From Cysteiniphilum marinum (lineage in GTDB: Bacteria; Pseudomonadota; Gammaproteobacteria; Francisellales; Francisellaceae): a stretch of 64,000 bases of DNA. The notes beneath the pieces were generated by a model. The model searched no databases, had not been told where the DNA came from, and saw only the letters and a list, made by a program, of their open reading frames with translations. This document shows, one piece after another, positions 17,001 through 26,872 of the stretch. Made by a program: the position numbers and the translations under genes. Position 1 is the stretch's first letter. Each line of letters begins with the position of its first letter. The DNA lies in the NCBI RefSeq assembly GCF_014857925.1, contig NZ_JACYVZ010000007.1, positions 59,912 to 123,911 of the forward strand, written 5' to 3'.

Positions 17001-20000
17001 ATGAAAAAGAAGAAAATTACGCATTTATTTCTATCCCTTGCGCTTGGACTTAGTGGCTGTGGAGGCGGCGGAGGTTCAGATACTTCTGAGGCTGAAAAGC
17101 AAGAACTTGAACCAAAATTACAATCTTCAGGGTTACCTAGTATTATTGCCGTCAATCAAGAGGCAATTACTAGCATTGAGGTCGATGCCAAAGGCAACCC
17201 TGTATTGCGCTATAGCGTTGGTACAGTTAATGAGGAAGCTTCACTCCAGATTAAAACACTGAGTTTGCCAGTACTTGCTAATGCAAGTGTTAAAGCCATC
17301 AATACCACACAACCTTCAAGCTGTATTAACATTGAGGGTACCGGCAAGTTACTCCATCAAGGCGAAACTTGCACACTTGATTTATCACTATTAAGCACCA
17401 AAGCACAGCAAATCAATAACAAAGCGATTTTAAGCACCAGTAATGGTGACATTGAGATTGAACTAAAAGCAAATATTGTCGCTGAGAATTCTGCTGAGCT
17501 TCTCGCCGTTGCCGCTGACCCAACAATGACGCTGCGTCCAGATACCATCGTTAGCTATACATTAACCAACAAAGGTGACAGTGCTATTAATAATTTAAAG
17601 TTGGTCACGCCATCATGGCTTAAGCCTTATATCTCCGATTCACAGTCAACAAGTTATACGCATATCGCACCAGGGCAAAGTGTTACTTTATCCTTTATGA
17701 TGAGTGGTGATTATTATAAAGCCCTTAGCGCTCAAGACATGGCAGCACTTGCTGATAATAAAGCAAGTAAAGCCATTTATATCACCTCAGCCAATGCGCA
17801 AGTGATCACCCCCAAGATCACACTTTTTGACTCCCCAATTGATGTCAATGTCGCTAATGTAACACTGGATAATACACAACGTAAATTATCTATTATTATT
17901 GATAATAAAGCCGATAATAAAATCACCCTTAGCGATATCACAACCGCTCAAGGTGAGTCGCTAATGCATAGCAATATTTTGGGTATTGTCAGTAGTAATC
18001 CATTCCCCATAATAATGAATGCTAAGTCACAAACTGCGATTACATTAGATCTAGATCAATCACCCAATAAATCAGCAGCTCAATCCGGTAAGTTTATTAT
18101 TCATACGATAGACAGTAATCAAAACCAGTTTGCAAGCCAACAATACCTAAAGGTAAACAACACAATTGATAGCAATGATTTAGCTGTAGAAAATCATACC
18201 TTAAACACAGAGAGTAATCGCATTAAAATCACAAACAACAGTGCTTTTAATTGGCGCCCATCAACCAAGCCAAGTGATTTTGTTTTTGATGACAGTCGTA
18301 TTGTCATTGATTCACAAAGTAGTTGTTTAAGTGGCAGTATTGTTAAACCAAATGACTATTGTGAACTGCAATTTACTATTCCTCAGAACTTTGACAAAGA
18401 AAGCATAAATTTAGCGATACAAGATACCGATGACTCAACTGAACAAAACGCGCTGACAAAAGCGCTTAACACCACGTTCAATGTGCAAATTGATACACAG
18501 TCAGTACAGGCTTTTGATGATATTAGCTTCCCTAAAACGATTGTTGAAAAACAAGAAGGGTATATTTATTTTGAGGTCAAAGCCGGCAAAGATATCTCTC
18601 AGAGTCTAACCATTACCGACTTACAGCATTTCTCCAATAACGAGATTGAATTCACACCTGATACTTCAGGCACGCTTAGCTTACCATTATGTCAAATAGG
18701 ACAAACGTTAAACCCTGGTCAAAGCTGTGTAATTGCAGGTACGATTACACCACAAACAACAAATATCACTGATAAAGACATCAAGATTAGCTTTGATAAA
18801 CCTGAATTTAATATCACAAAATCCTTAGACACCACGGTAGTTGATGAAAACCATGTAACCCTGCAAGCTCCTGCTACTCAAGCGCAGTTATTAGAACATA
18901 AGCTGATCTTGTCATTGACTAATGATACAGATCAAGTGCTCAATACCATTAAGCTTGAACTGGATGAACAGTTACAAAATATTATAGACAGCTCTGCTGT
19001 AAACACATTAAGTTTGAATAAACTAGATAAAACTGCTAGCACAAACTTGGTTGTACACTTTGCAACAACTGAGCACGCTAAACAAATCTTAAACGACCTA
19101 TCCTCCAAGCTTAACGATAATCCAAACAGTAAACTGATCAAAGTGGTCTCTTCAGGGTCCAAAACAGCATATCCTGATATTAGCGTGATGAGCAACCTGA
19201 TTGCACTACAAGATAAGCTCATTGCCAGCACTAAAAATCAAAGTATTTCACTACAAAACTTAAGTGATCGTGTGCTGACAGTAAAATCAATTATGCCGGT
19301 TGGCGGTGACGATCTACAGGGCATTGAAGTAAATAATAACCTTAATCTAATGATTAATCCACAAGCGCAAATCGATATCCCATTGTCTGTTCTTACAAAT
19401 GCCAAAGGCTCCGGTAAGATTCGTGTGTTGGTAACAGATCAAGATGGTACGATGTATACCAGTGATGCCATAGCAACTATAGACCATAAGCTCAATGCAA
19501 CCGATCTTTCTTTATCACAAACGAGTCTACTTGCCCCGCCTAATGGCTCTGAAGAAAACACTCTTTTCATTCAAAACAAAGGCGAGTTTGATTGGTATCC
19601 TGCTTCAGATCCTGCGCTGTATGTTTTTGAGAATGCCAAAGGTCTAACAATCGATGCAAATAATAGTAGCTGTCTTATTGCCGGCTCTGTTAAACCTGGA
19701 TTAAATTGCAGTTTAGTGATCAATGCAACAAATGAAGCCATTGCAACTACGCCAAAACTCATAATACCTGCTCATGCCAATACGCTAAAAACAGATAAAA
19801 CTATTGATTTAACCATCAGCGAATATCCTGTTGTCTTGACGCTAGATCAAGCTAATCCACAGTATATCCGTAAAGGTAAATCAGCAATGCTCGCCTTAAA
19901 GCTAAGCAATAACAGCGATGTTGATGTCAATATAAGTCATATTAATAAAGGGACAAATAGCAAAAATATCAGCGGGAGCTGTTTAACAAGCAATATATTG

Positions 20001-22334
20001 CCAGCAAACAGTCATTGCCTACTGATTACCGATATCTACAAGAATATGTTAATTCCAGGTGATACTGCCAATTCATTCGTTGAAGTGATATTTGACAATA
20101 TGTCACCACATGCCGTACAACAAAACTTCTCAAGCACCTTTGTTGATGAGTTACACGCTGAATTAGTTAATCTCAATGATATCGACATCACACCTTTTCA
20201 CTATGATAGTGGCGTCTATAGCGTCAACATTCGCAATAATAGCAATAAAGTGTTAAACAATCTTGAGCTGATACTCCCTGAAGATCTAAAAACACTTTTA
20301 AATAGTGACGATCCAATACAGTTAAACTTCTTAGCACCTGGGCAACAAACAAGCTTAAGTTTCACAACAACCGCTGAAGTATCTAACTGGGTGCAAGCAC
20401 ATCAAACTGAGCTTGATAATAATATGACAACAAAAGTGATCGGAGTGGATGCTGCGAATTTAGCACAAGCATACTTTGATCAATTTAATGAGAATAATCT
20501 TATAACGATCAATACCGATCATGCAACAGCACCTACTGAGGCTGAGATTATTAAGCTACGCAGCAAAACTTCCGCCCAATTAAAGCTTGCAAATATTGAT
20601 GATAGCCACTTACCAGTTGGCGTTAGTTTAGATGTTACGCAATCAGCTCAACCCAATACATTACTTGCCAATGATCAAGATACATTAATTAAATTAATGA
20701 GTATGGCACATGCCTATGATACAACAAGCAATCATTACTTAACGATCACACTAGAGGATAGTGCCCAAAAACAATATCAACAGCAGATTGCCATTAATGT
20801 CAATAATGCACAAATTGATATTAGTGCTAATAACATTGTCAAAGGTGATACTCAAGATATCAAAATTAGCAATATCGGTAACGCAATTTGGGGTACCCCA
20901 TCAAAAACAAGCTTTAAGCTACAGCATCAAGGCACAGATTACAGTGATGCGCTTACTACGCCAATACATCAGCCATCTTGTTTTAAGATGGCAATTAATA
21001 CCAATGGCACTTGTTATGTTGGTGTCAATAGCAGTAACTTGCCGATTGCAGATTATCAATTCGTGATTTATGGTGCCGAGACTAATTTAGCACAAAACAA
21101 CACGCAAAATATCTCAATCATCAATGAGGTTAGGAATTTCAGCACTCAGATTGACAGCAATCAAATTACCCCACAAAGAAAGCGTATTACGGTCACGAAT
21201 ACCAGTGATCACGATATCGTCATGCAGTTAACGTTAACAGATCCTGAGAATAGCTTTACCCTATATGATGGTAATAATGCACTCTCACGAAAAGGCTACT
21301 GGTGCTCACAGTCTGAATGTCCCATGCCTTTGCTTGATGGCATAACTTTAGCAAAAGGGCAAACCCGCTTTATTTATGTCTACGCCAAAGCTGAAGAGAT
21401 CAACATTGATCAAATCAAAAGTGCTACACTTGAAATCACAGAGAAAGACAACCCTCAAGCGACTACTGATCATTATCAGCTTAAAAATAAAGGTGTCATG
21501 TATAATTATATGAGCGTTAGTAATACCAATAACTTTTATAAATATCAAGATGGTATGCAAACACTGATCCCAAATAATATTGGCTATACACTCTATAGCT
21601 CCAGACGCGTATTAGATAAAGATGCAACAGGGCATATTTATGGCTATGGCTCTAAAACAGGTGCCAGCATGATTATTCGTCTTGATGCAGGTGAGGTCAA
21701 AGAAGCTGATAACTTACCATTTCTTGATAAACATTTCACACAACTTTATTTTACAAAACACAGTAGCGGCTCTACCGAACTTAAAATATTAAACTACCAA
21801 AATGGCAACTATTTCACCACCCTGCCAACTTCTTTATCCATTTGGCATGCTGATTATAATAACTTAGTTGATGGCTATAGTTATATTGCCACCGATGGGC
21901 GTGTTTATTCTGGATCAGCTCAAGCCTATGTCCGCAATGGGTTTGAAGGCTCTAAGACTGATATTAGCACAGGACTTCCTGAAGGCTCATCTAATGGCTT
22001 TGTTGGTGGTACTTATGCTGAGGACAGTATAGGCAATATTTACACCATTCGTCATACTGCGGGTACGTCAGGATCTCGCTCATTATACCGCTTTGATGAT
22101 AACGCTAAACAGTGGAGTAAAATAGGTCAGCCATTGCCTAATGCTTTTGATAATAACTACTATCCGACAAGTTTTACCATTCACAATGATATTATCTATA
22201 CGGGGGCTTATGATCCAAGCAGTAAAGCATTCTTCTCAACTGATTTTGGTCAGACTTGGCAAGAATTATCAGGATCTCAATATGGATATTACTTCAATAT
22301 TCTATTAGCCAATGAGCTTAGCCTAAGTAAATAA
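17001..22334 (+). CDS. Giant Ig-like lipoprotein, paralogue of the 12461 and 4583 proteins
   Basis: The 1777-residue product has a lipobox (LSGC) followed by GGGGGS. The first 290 residues align by eye with the start of the giant chitinase (VNQEAITSIEVD versus LNEDVITSFEID; TLRPDTIVSY versus TLRPNTISTL). Copies of the roughly 100-residue module lie near 176-275, 632-732 and 1063-1158. Another module with a [DN]-W-x-P-[SA] core and a Cys pair occurs near 415 and 863, and once in the giant chitinase near 636. The C-terminal 300 residues contain an exact Asp-box (STDFGQTW, about 1746-1753) and no GH18 signature. It probably arose by duplication within this locus. A surface adhesin or polysaccharide-binding role is inference. 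GAGG precedes the ATG. Confidence 0.85.
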   Translation: MKKKKITHLFLSLALGLSGCGGGGGSDTSEAEKQELEPKLQSSGLPSIIAVNQEAITSIEVDAKGNPVLRYSVGTVNEEASLQIKTLSLPVLANASVKAINTTQPSSCINIEGTGKLLHQGETCTLDLSLLSTKAQQINNKAILSTSNGDIEIELKANIVAENSAELLAVAADPTMTLRPDTIVSYTLTNKGDSAINNLKLVTPSWLKPYISDSQSTSYTHIAPGQSVTLSFMMSGDYYKALSAQDMAALADNKASKAIYITSANAQVITPKITLFDSPIDVNVANVTLDNTQRKLSIIIDNKADNKITLSDITTAQGESLMHSNILGIVSSNPFPIIMNAKSQTAITLDLDQSPNKSAAQSGKFIIHTIDSNQNQFASQQYLKVNNTIDSNDLAVENHTLNTESNRIKITNNSAFNWRPSTKPSDFVFDDSRIVIDSQSSCLSGSIVKPNDYCELQFTIPQNFDKESINLAIQDTDDSTEQNALTKALNTTFNVQIDTQSVQAFDDISFPKTIVEKQEGYIYFEVKAGKDISQSLTITDLQHFSNNEIEFTPDTSGTLSLPLCQIGQTLNPGQSCVIAGTITPQTTNITDKDIKISFDKPEFNITKSLDTTVVDENHVTLQAPATQAQLLEHKLILSLTNDTDQVLNTIKLELDEQLQNIIDSSAVNTLSLNKLDKTASTNLVVHFATTEHAKQILNDLSSKLNDNPNSKLIKVVSSGSKTAYPDISVMSNLIALQDKLIASTKNQSISLQNLSDRVLTVKSIMPVGGDDLQGIEVNNNLNLMINPQAQIDIPLSVLTNAKGSGKIRVLVTDQDGTMYTSDAIATIDHKLNATDLSLSQTSLLAPPNGSEENTLFIQNKGEFDWYPASDPALYVFENAKGLTIDANNSSCLIAGSVKPGLNCSLVINATNEAIATTPKLIIPAHANTLKTDKTIDLTISEYPVVLTLDQANPQYIRKGKSAMLALKLSNNSDVDVNISHINKGTNSKNISGSCLTSNILPANSHCLLITDIYKNMLIPGDTANSFVEVIFDNMSPHAVQQNFSSTFVDELHAELVNLNDIDITPFHYDSGVYSVNIRNNSNKVLNNLELILPEDLKTLLNSDDPIQLNFLAPGQQTSLSFTTTAEVSNWVQAHQTELDNNMTTKVIGVDAANLAQAYFDQFNENNLITINTDHATAPTEAEIIKLRSKTSAQLKLANIDDSHLPVGVSLDVTQSAQPNTLLANDQDTLIKLMSMAHAYDTTSNHYLTITLEDSAQKQYQQQIAINVNNAQIDISANNIVKGDTQDIKISNIGNAIWGTPSKTSFKLQHQGTDYSDALTTPIHQPSCFKMAINTNGTCYVGVNSSNLPIADYQFVIYGAETNLAQNNTQNISIINEVRNFSTQIDSNQITPQRKRITVTNTSDHDIVMQLTLTDPENSFTLYDGNNALSRKGYWCSQSECPMPLLDGITLAKGQTRFIYVYAKAEEINIDQIKSATLEITEKDNPQATTDHYQLKNKGVMYNYMSVSNTNNFYKYQDGMQTLIPNNIGYTLYSSRRVLDKDATGHIYGYGSKTGASMIIRLDAGEVKEADNLPFLDKHFTQLYFTKHSSGSTELKILNYQNGNYFTTLPTSLSIWHADYNNLVDGYSYIATDGRVYSGSAQAYVRNGFEGSKTDISTGLPEGSSNGFVGGTYAEDSIGNIYTIRHTAGTSGSRSLYRFDDNAKQWSKIGQPLPNAFDNNYYPTSFTIHNDIIYTGAYDPSSKAFFSTDFGQTWQELSGSQYGYYFNILLANELSLSK

Positions 22335-22350
22335 TGGTTATTAATCGTCA

Positions 22351-22479
22351 GTGGTTCCCGCTGAAAAGCTTTCTGAAAGCCTATGGTTGAGAGGTTTATT
22401 AGAAAAAAGATTACGAAAATCATTTTCTGGAAGCCTTGATTTATCTAGTCTTGCGAGGTTAGTGGAAATTGCTGATTAA
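22351..22479 (+). CDS. Possible 42-residue Leu-rich ORF between direct repeats
   Basis: A GTG-started frame encodes a charged, Leu-rich peptide (…LWLRGLLEKRLRKSFSG…). ATTAATCGTCA occurs on both sides, at 22340-22350 and 22475-22485, so the segment may be a remnant of an inserted fragment. No convincing ribosome site is seen. This is the first part of a 407-base gap, which goes on to a hairpin (ATATTCGG-N7-CCGAATAT, 22486-22508), two palindromic repeats and then the leader of the next chitinase. Confidence 0.2.
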   Translation: MVPAEKLSESLWLRGLLEKRLRKSFSGSLDLSSLARLVEIAD

Positions 22480-22535
22480 TCGTCATATTCGGTCTTCATC
22501 CGAATATTCATAATTACCAATAAATTTCATCAGCT

Positions 22536-22568
22536 TATACCGCTTGTAAATCATTTTTAAGCGGTATA
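22536..22568. repeat. Short palindromic derivative of the 166-bp element
   Basis: TATACCGC...GCGGTATA encloses TTGTAAATCATTTTTAA, which is the terminal sequence of the full elements at 50714, 52712 and 61636. It looks like an internal-deletion derivative with only the ends left. The preceding CATCAGCT is shared with the partial copy at 30375. Confidence 0.6.
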
Positions 22569-22570
22569 TA

Positions 22571-22622
22571 CCTCTCCCCTTGCGGGAGAGGTCGTGCAGC
22601 TTAAGCTGCACGGGTGAGGGGG
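22571..22622. repeat. REP-like palindromic repeat
   Basis: Two hairpins lie in tandem: CCTCTCCC/GGGAGAGG (22571-22591) and GTGCAGC-TTAA-GCTGCAC (22594-22611), followed by GGGTGAGGGGG. This arrangement is typical of widely dispersed REP-like units. Translating through it would extend the next gene's N-terminus falsely. Confidence 0.7.
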
Positions 22623-22741
22623 ATTATCCAGCACTTATTTGGACTTTACATATTTTTTACATTCACCTCACAGCTTATTTAACGATCACAAAACATACTA
22701 CACACGTGTTCAACCACATCATTAATCATATCGGAGAAACA

Positions 22742-25700
22742 ATGAAAAATACAAATACAGACAAATCCATGGGCAAGTTTAAAAAAGGGCTATTACCCTC
22801 TTTACTCTTAGGTTCGCTACTAACCCTTAGTGCTTGTGGTGGTGGCGGAGGTGGTGACACGCCTGCGCCAACGCCGGGACCAACACCGGCAACAAAGCTT
22901 GGTGTGCAAATCAGCATTCCTAATGCAACAAGTGGCAGCATTGAAGAAGGTAAAATCTCAGGCACAGGCATTGATGTTGTTATCAACAAGCAAGCCCTAA
23001 AACGCGTTGCCGGCATTGGTGCTGCCAATGATGGCTTTGCCTTAGTGCTCAAAGAAGACTTAAACCCACGTGATAGCGAAACAGCCTCACAAATGGGTAC
23101 TAGCAATATTTTAGCAGGTGCGGTTGATCAAGGTAATAAAACGTATTTGATCAATGTTATGACAGACACTAATGGTTATGTACATATTCCTTTTGATGCG
23201 AGTAAGATTCAATCAAGCGGTAATATTTCAGGTATCCACCATTTTGAAGTAGTTAGCATCGATGGCAAACAGGATTTTGAAGTAACCGATGACAATATTC
23301 CACATGGTCTTAATATCAAAGTGCCAGTGAAATTCTTTTTACGTGATATGAATAACAATACAATTGATAGCAATCAAGAGATTGCCAGTGGATCACAGCT
23401 ACAACTTTGTGCTGAAATCACCAAAGACTACAATGAGGGCGTCACTGTTTTTTATGCACAAAAAGATATCAATCAGAATTTGCGTCAGGGTTTAAAACTT
23501 AATGATGACCCATTTAGTGTAACCATTGCAGCAGGTGACGACAATCAAACGGCTTGTAAAACTTATACCGTTGACAACAAAGTAGATAAAGGACAAGAGT
23601 TATTAGCACAAGCTAAGAGCTATCAATATCTAGCGGATGATACCAAGAACACATCAATCCAAGCGCAATATGATACTGCTCAACCAATTATTACCGTAGA
23701 TACAGATGACTATATCAATTGGCTAAACGCAAACAGTTGGCCAAGTGATGCTCAATTTGACGACAAAGGACAATTTCAACTTGCCGATATCAACGTCCAT
23801 TTCGGTCATATGAAATCAGGTGATGAGTTTGTCAATGCACAAAATGATGATGTAAACGCAAGCTGTGAGGCGTTTGTTGATGGACAGTTAGATCCCAATG
23901 TAAGTTGTAGCTTAAATAATGGCGTATTAGCATTTACAGCAACGGGTGATAGTATATTTAAAACACATACCATTAACCTGACGTTCACACAACAAGGGAC
24001 GAGTGTGACACGTAGTTATAATAACTTAACCATTAGTGGCGCCAACGAGCCTAAGCAAAATGTTATCCAATGGTCAGAGCAATCGGCTGGATTTGGCAAT
24101 GCCAAAGGTAAAGATCAAGAGAAAAATAACTACCCTGTTGCAGGCGTATTCTCACCAACCGCCGTGGTTGTTCATGAAGATGGCAGCACATCGGATCAAG
24201 TCGATTACAGTTGTGAGGTTTATGACGATCAAACAAATACTGTTGTCACAGGAAGTGATTGTCGTCTTGTGGTAAGTAACAATGACATATTTGCTTCGGT
24301 GCCTGAGTATAAATACACTAACAAAGATGGCAAGATCAGTATGCCAAGCTTTAGTGTTAAAATTACCGCGCATGATGCCTCAACAGCTGATCCTAAACTT
24401 CAGGCGCATGATGTCACCACTAAAAATCAGCATCTTCCTTTCCCCGTGATTGATGAGGATGGTGTCTCTCTTCACTTTAAAGCAACGGATGGTAGTGAGC
24501 ATATTGCTAAATCCATTGATGATGTACGCTTCCCACAAGTGCTTAATCGTGCTTCGGGGTTAAGTGCTGAAAGCTTTGCTGAAAACAATGGCAAACAAAT
24601 CCAGTTAGATCAATTACCAGATTCATCTACCTGGAAAATACAAGATGATAGTTCCCCCCTTAATGATCAAGTTTACACAGTGACTAAACTAGGTGAGGCA
24701 TTCCCTAACTTTAATTGGTATGAGCATGTGACCGTTGACCCTGCGGATAAGCCTTATATTGATGTAGGTGATACCGATTATATTAAAAAGGATGTTTTTT
24801 TTCTTTTTTCTAATGTCGAAGATACTCAAGGTTATACTGATGCTCCATTCTCATTGGATCGCATACAGTTAATAAATACGCCGGAAGACGATAAAATTAA
24901 TGATACCTGGACTTGTGCTATCGTTGACAGTAAAGGCAACCACCTGGATGGTGATTGCTCGCAAAAACTTCTCATGGGTCAATATGTAGCACTTGTAAAT
25001 AATTTGAATCCATTACAAAAAGGGCGTCAAATTCAACTCTATCTTCAGGATAACGATAAACTAGTTGAGCCTACAGCAGTTTTCCCTAATGGCAAAGGAG
25101 TTAAAATCCCTGATACTATATCAAAACCAAAGCTAATTGGTTATGTCACAAACTATGGTGTTTATGGTAATAACTCCTGTGTTGGAGGCACAGGTGGACC
25201 AGGGCATGCCATTCCTTATACCTCATACCCTATTCCTCGTAAAGACGCTTTCCCTGCCACTGGAGCACCTATTTATCAGGCAACAAGTGACACAACTTGT
25301 AGCATGATTGATGAAGGTAATAAGCAAACTATCGCTCTTCAAAATAGTGACATGGCTGATAAGGTCAAACAATTAACAGGAGTTGCTTACGCATTCTTAT
25401 TTGTTTATGACGGAAGTGTCGGTTTGCCTGAAGATGCCCCATTAGGTGCTATTCATTTCAGTGACCCTTGGAGCGATTTAAAACGTGACAAAACCAACGA
25501 GGATTGGTGTAACGCTTCAAATATGAACTTTAGAATCTGTATAGCAGATGCACGCGTTCATAAAGGTGATGATATAGAGTGGCAGATGAACTTTGGTAAC
25601 TTCGATGCCTTTGCTAACCTTGACCAATACAATAAAGACCTTGATAAAATCGTTTCTATTGGTGGTTGGGATGCTATTAATTGGGGGGTTTATCAAGGTG

Positions 25701-26704
25701 CTGGTTCTGATGAGCACATTAATAATCTAGTAGCATCTGTTCAAGCTTTAGCTGATCACTTTAATATCACTGAAGTTGATTTAGATGTCGAAAACGATGG
25801 CAAAACAGCTGACTTTTTTGGTTTCCTCAAGAAAGAATTAGCTACAGTAATTAATGAATTGCATGAAGTCAAAACGCAATCGGGTGCTGCATTAAAAGTT
25901 TCATTAACGATTCAAGCAGATCCAGCTATTATCGATGCTTTAAAAGATTCCGTCTTAAGCAAAGAAAACATTGATCATTTAGAATCACTTAACTTAATGA
26001 CTTATGACTTCACTGTTGCTCAATCATCAGGTGGCAAAACAGGTTTCAATCAAACCTTGTTCCAGCCTGAAGGAGACGCACCTAATGAATTTACGATTGA
26101 TTTAGCCGTGCAAGCAGCTAAAGACGTTATGCCTGGCAATGAGCACAAGATCAATATGGGGCTTGCTGCTTATTCACGTGCCATTAATGGTCCAAGCACC
26201 TTAGCAAACAATCATGGTTTTGGTAACACCTACACCGCTGACGACTCTTTTGTCTTAGCAGGAGATCTAGACAGTGCAAGCTGTAGCACAAGCTTAAAAG
26301 ATGGCAACCGATGTGCATCAAGCTTCAACAACCGTTATTTACTACAGTTTGCAAAACCAGAGGAAACTTATGACTTCACGGTTGAGAAAGATGGTAAAAC
26401 CTATCATGTTGGTTCAACAGCAGTTATCAATGGCTTGAAAGCACCGCAACCAGCAGGGCTTTTTGATATCACTCCTGCGACGATTTCAAGCTACTGGCAA
26501 GATATTTACGCAAACAAACTTGCCAAAAACACCAGTGTATTTTTCTATACATCCGGTGCTGATGCTAAAGATTACGGTCGCTATGCACAAGAGCAAGGTA
26601 TTGGCGGTGCGATCATGTGGACGATTGATGGTGATGTTCCTGTAGCTGATACCAAAAACTCATTGATTACTAACTTTATCAATGGCTTCACCGGCAACAA
26701 CTAA
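22742..26704 (+). CDS. GH18 chitinase-like lipoprotein
   Basis: The ATG at 22742 is preceded by GGAG and gives a 1320-residue lipoprotein with lipobox LSAC followed by GGGGGG. An earlier in-frame start reads through a REP-like repeat and is rejected. Residues about 45-790 are beta-rich, Ig-like regions with few cysteines and unlike the modules at 4583-22334. The GH18 domain runs from about 796 to 1310, with LIGYVTNYGVYG, IVSIGGWDAINW, the catalytic core EVDLDVE ending at E1017, and LNLMTYDF. The usual first Asp of DGxDxDxE is replaced by Thr (TEVDLDVE). The end GGAIMWTIDGD is a typical last barrel strand. It should be surface-anchored and act on chitin or a related GlcNAc polymer. The four-copy palindrome is absent upstream, so control may differ. 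Confidence 0.9.
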   Translation: MKNTNTDKSMGKFKKGLLPSLLLGSLLTLSACGGGGGGDTPAPTPGPTPATKLGVQISIPNATSGSIEEGKISGTGIDVVINKQALKRVAGIGAANDGFALVLKEDLNPRDSETASQMGTSNILAGAVDQGNKTYLINVMTDTNGYVHIPFDASKIQSSGNISGIHHFEVVSIDGKQDFEVTDDNIPHGLNIKVPVKFFLRDMNNNTIDSNQEIASGSQLQLCAEITKDYNEGVTVFYAQKDINQNLRQGLKLNDDPFSVTIAAGDDNQTACKTYTVDNKVDKGQELLAQAKSYQYLADDTKNTSIQAQYDTAQPIITVDTDDYINWLNANSWPSDAQFDDKGQFQLADINVHFGHMKSGDEFVNAQNDDVNASCEAFVDGQLDPNVSCSLNNGVLAFTATGDSIFKTHTINLTFTQQGTSVTRSYNNLTISGANEPKQNVIQWSEQSAGFGNAKGKDQEKNNYPVAGVFSPTAVVVHEDGSTSDQVDYSCEVYDDQTNTVVTGSDCRLVVSNNDIFASVPEYKYTNKDGKISMPSFSVKITAHDASTADPKLQAHDVTTKNQHLPFPVIDEDGVSLHFKATDGSEHIAKSIDDVRFPQVLNRASGLSAESFAENNGKQIQLDQLPDSSTWKIQDDSSPLNDQVYTVTKLGEAFPNFNWYEHVTVDPADKPYIDVGDTDYIKKDVFFLFSNVEDTQGYTDAPFSLDRIQLINTPEDDKINDTWTCAIVDSKGNHLDGDCSQKLLMGQYVALVNNLNPLQKGRQIQLYLQDNDKLVEPTAVFPNGKGVKIPDTISKPKLIGYVTNYGVYGNNSCVGGTGGPGHAIPYTSYPIPRKDAFPATGAPIYQATSDTTCSMIDEGNKQTIALQNSDMADKVKQLTGVAYAFLFVYDGSVGLPEDAPLGAIHFSDPWSDLKRDKTNEDWCNASNMNFRICIADARVHKGDDIEWQMNFGNFDAFANLDQYNKDLDKIVSIGGWDAINWGVYQGAGSDEHINNLVASVQALADHFNITEVDLDVENDGKTADFFGFLKKELATVINELHEVKTQSGAALKVSLTIQADPAIIDALKDSVLSKENIDHLESLNLMTYDFTVAQSSGGKTGFNQTLFQPEGDAPNEFTIDLAVQAAKDVMPGNEHKINMGLAAYSRAINGPSTLANNHGFGNTYTADDSFVLAGDLDSASCSTSLKDGNRCASSFNNRYLLQFAKPEETYDFTVEKDGKTYHVGSTAVINGLKAPQPAGLFDITPATISSYWQDIYANKLAKNTSVFFYTSGADAKDYGRYAQEQGIGGAIMWTIDGDVPVADTKNSLITNFINGFTGNN

Positions 26705-26711
26705 ACCTATT

Positions 26712-26730
26712 GGGCGTACGCCGTACGCCC
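26712..26730. repeat. Short REP-like palindrome
   Basis: GGGCGTACG-C-CGTACGCCC is a 9-base-arm hairpin directly after the chitinase stop. It resembles dispersed GC-rich palindromes and precedes the true terminator. Confidence 0.6.
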
Positions 26731-26745
26731 CTACTTTAACTAATG

Positions 26746-26782
26746 AAGCCTTGAGCAATACTCTGCTTAAGGCTTTTTCTTT
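26746..26782 (+). terminator. Rho-independent terminator after the GH18 lipoprotein gene
   Basis: AAGCCTTGAGCA pairs with TGCTTAAGGCTT (one G-U pair) around a short loop, followed by TTTTTCTTTT. It ends the chitinase transcript and separates it from the LysR gene. Confidence 0.85.
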
Positions 26783-26872
26783 TACATTTTTATTACACTA
26801 TTGCGCCTTTTTAGTTACATGCTTTTTTTTACAATGCCCAACAATTCAAGGTTTAAGCAAAAGGTAAAAGCA

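Noticed and set aside
22700..22712. ACACACGTGT palindrome as a fifth operator copy
   Set aside because: It lacks the GCACA/TGTGC arms and lies about 36 bases before the start, unlike the 80-94 of the four real copies.
22580..22741. N-terminal extension of the GH18 lipoprotein
   Set aside because: It reads through a REP-like palindrome. The ATG at 22742 has GGAG upstream and gives a proper lipoprotein signal.
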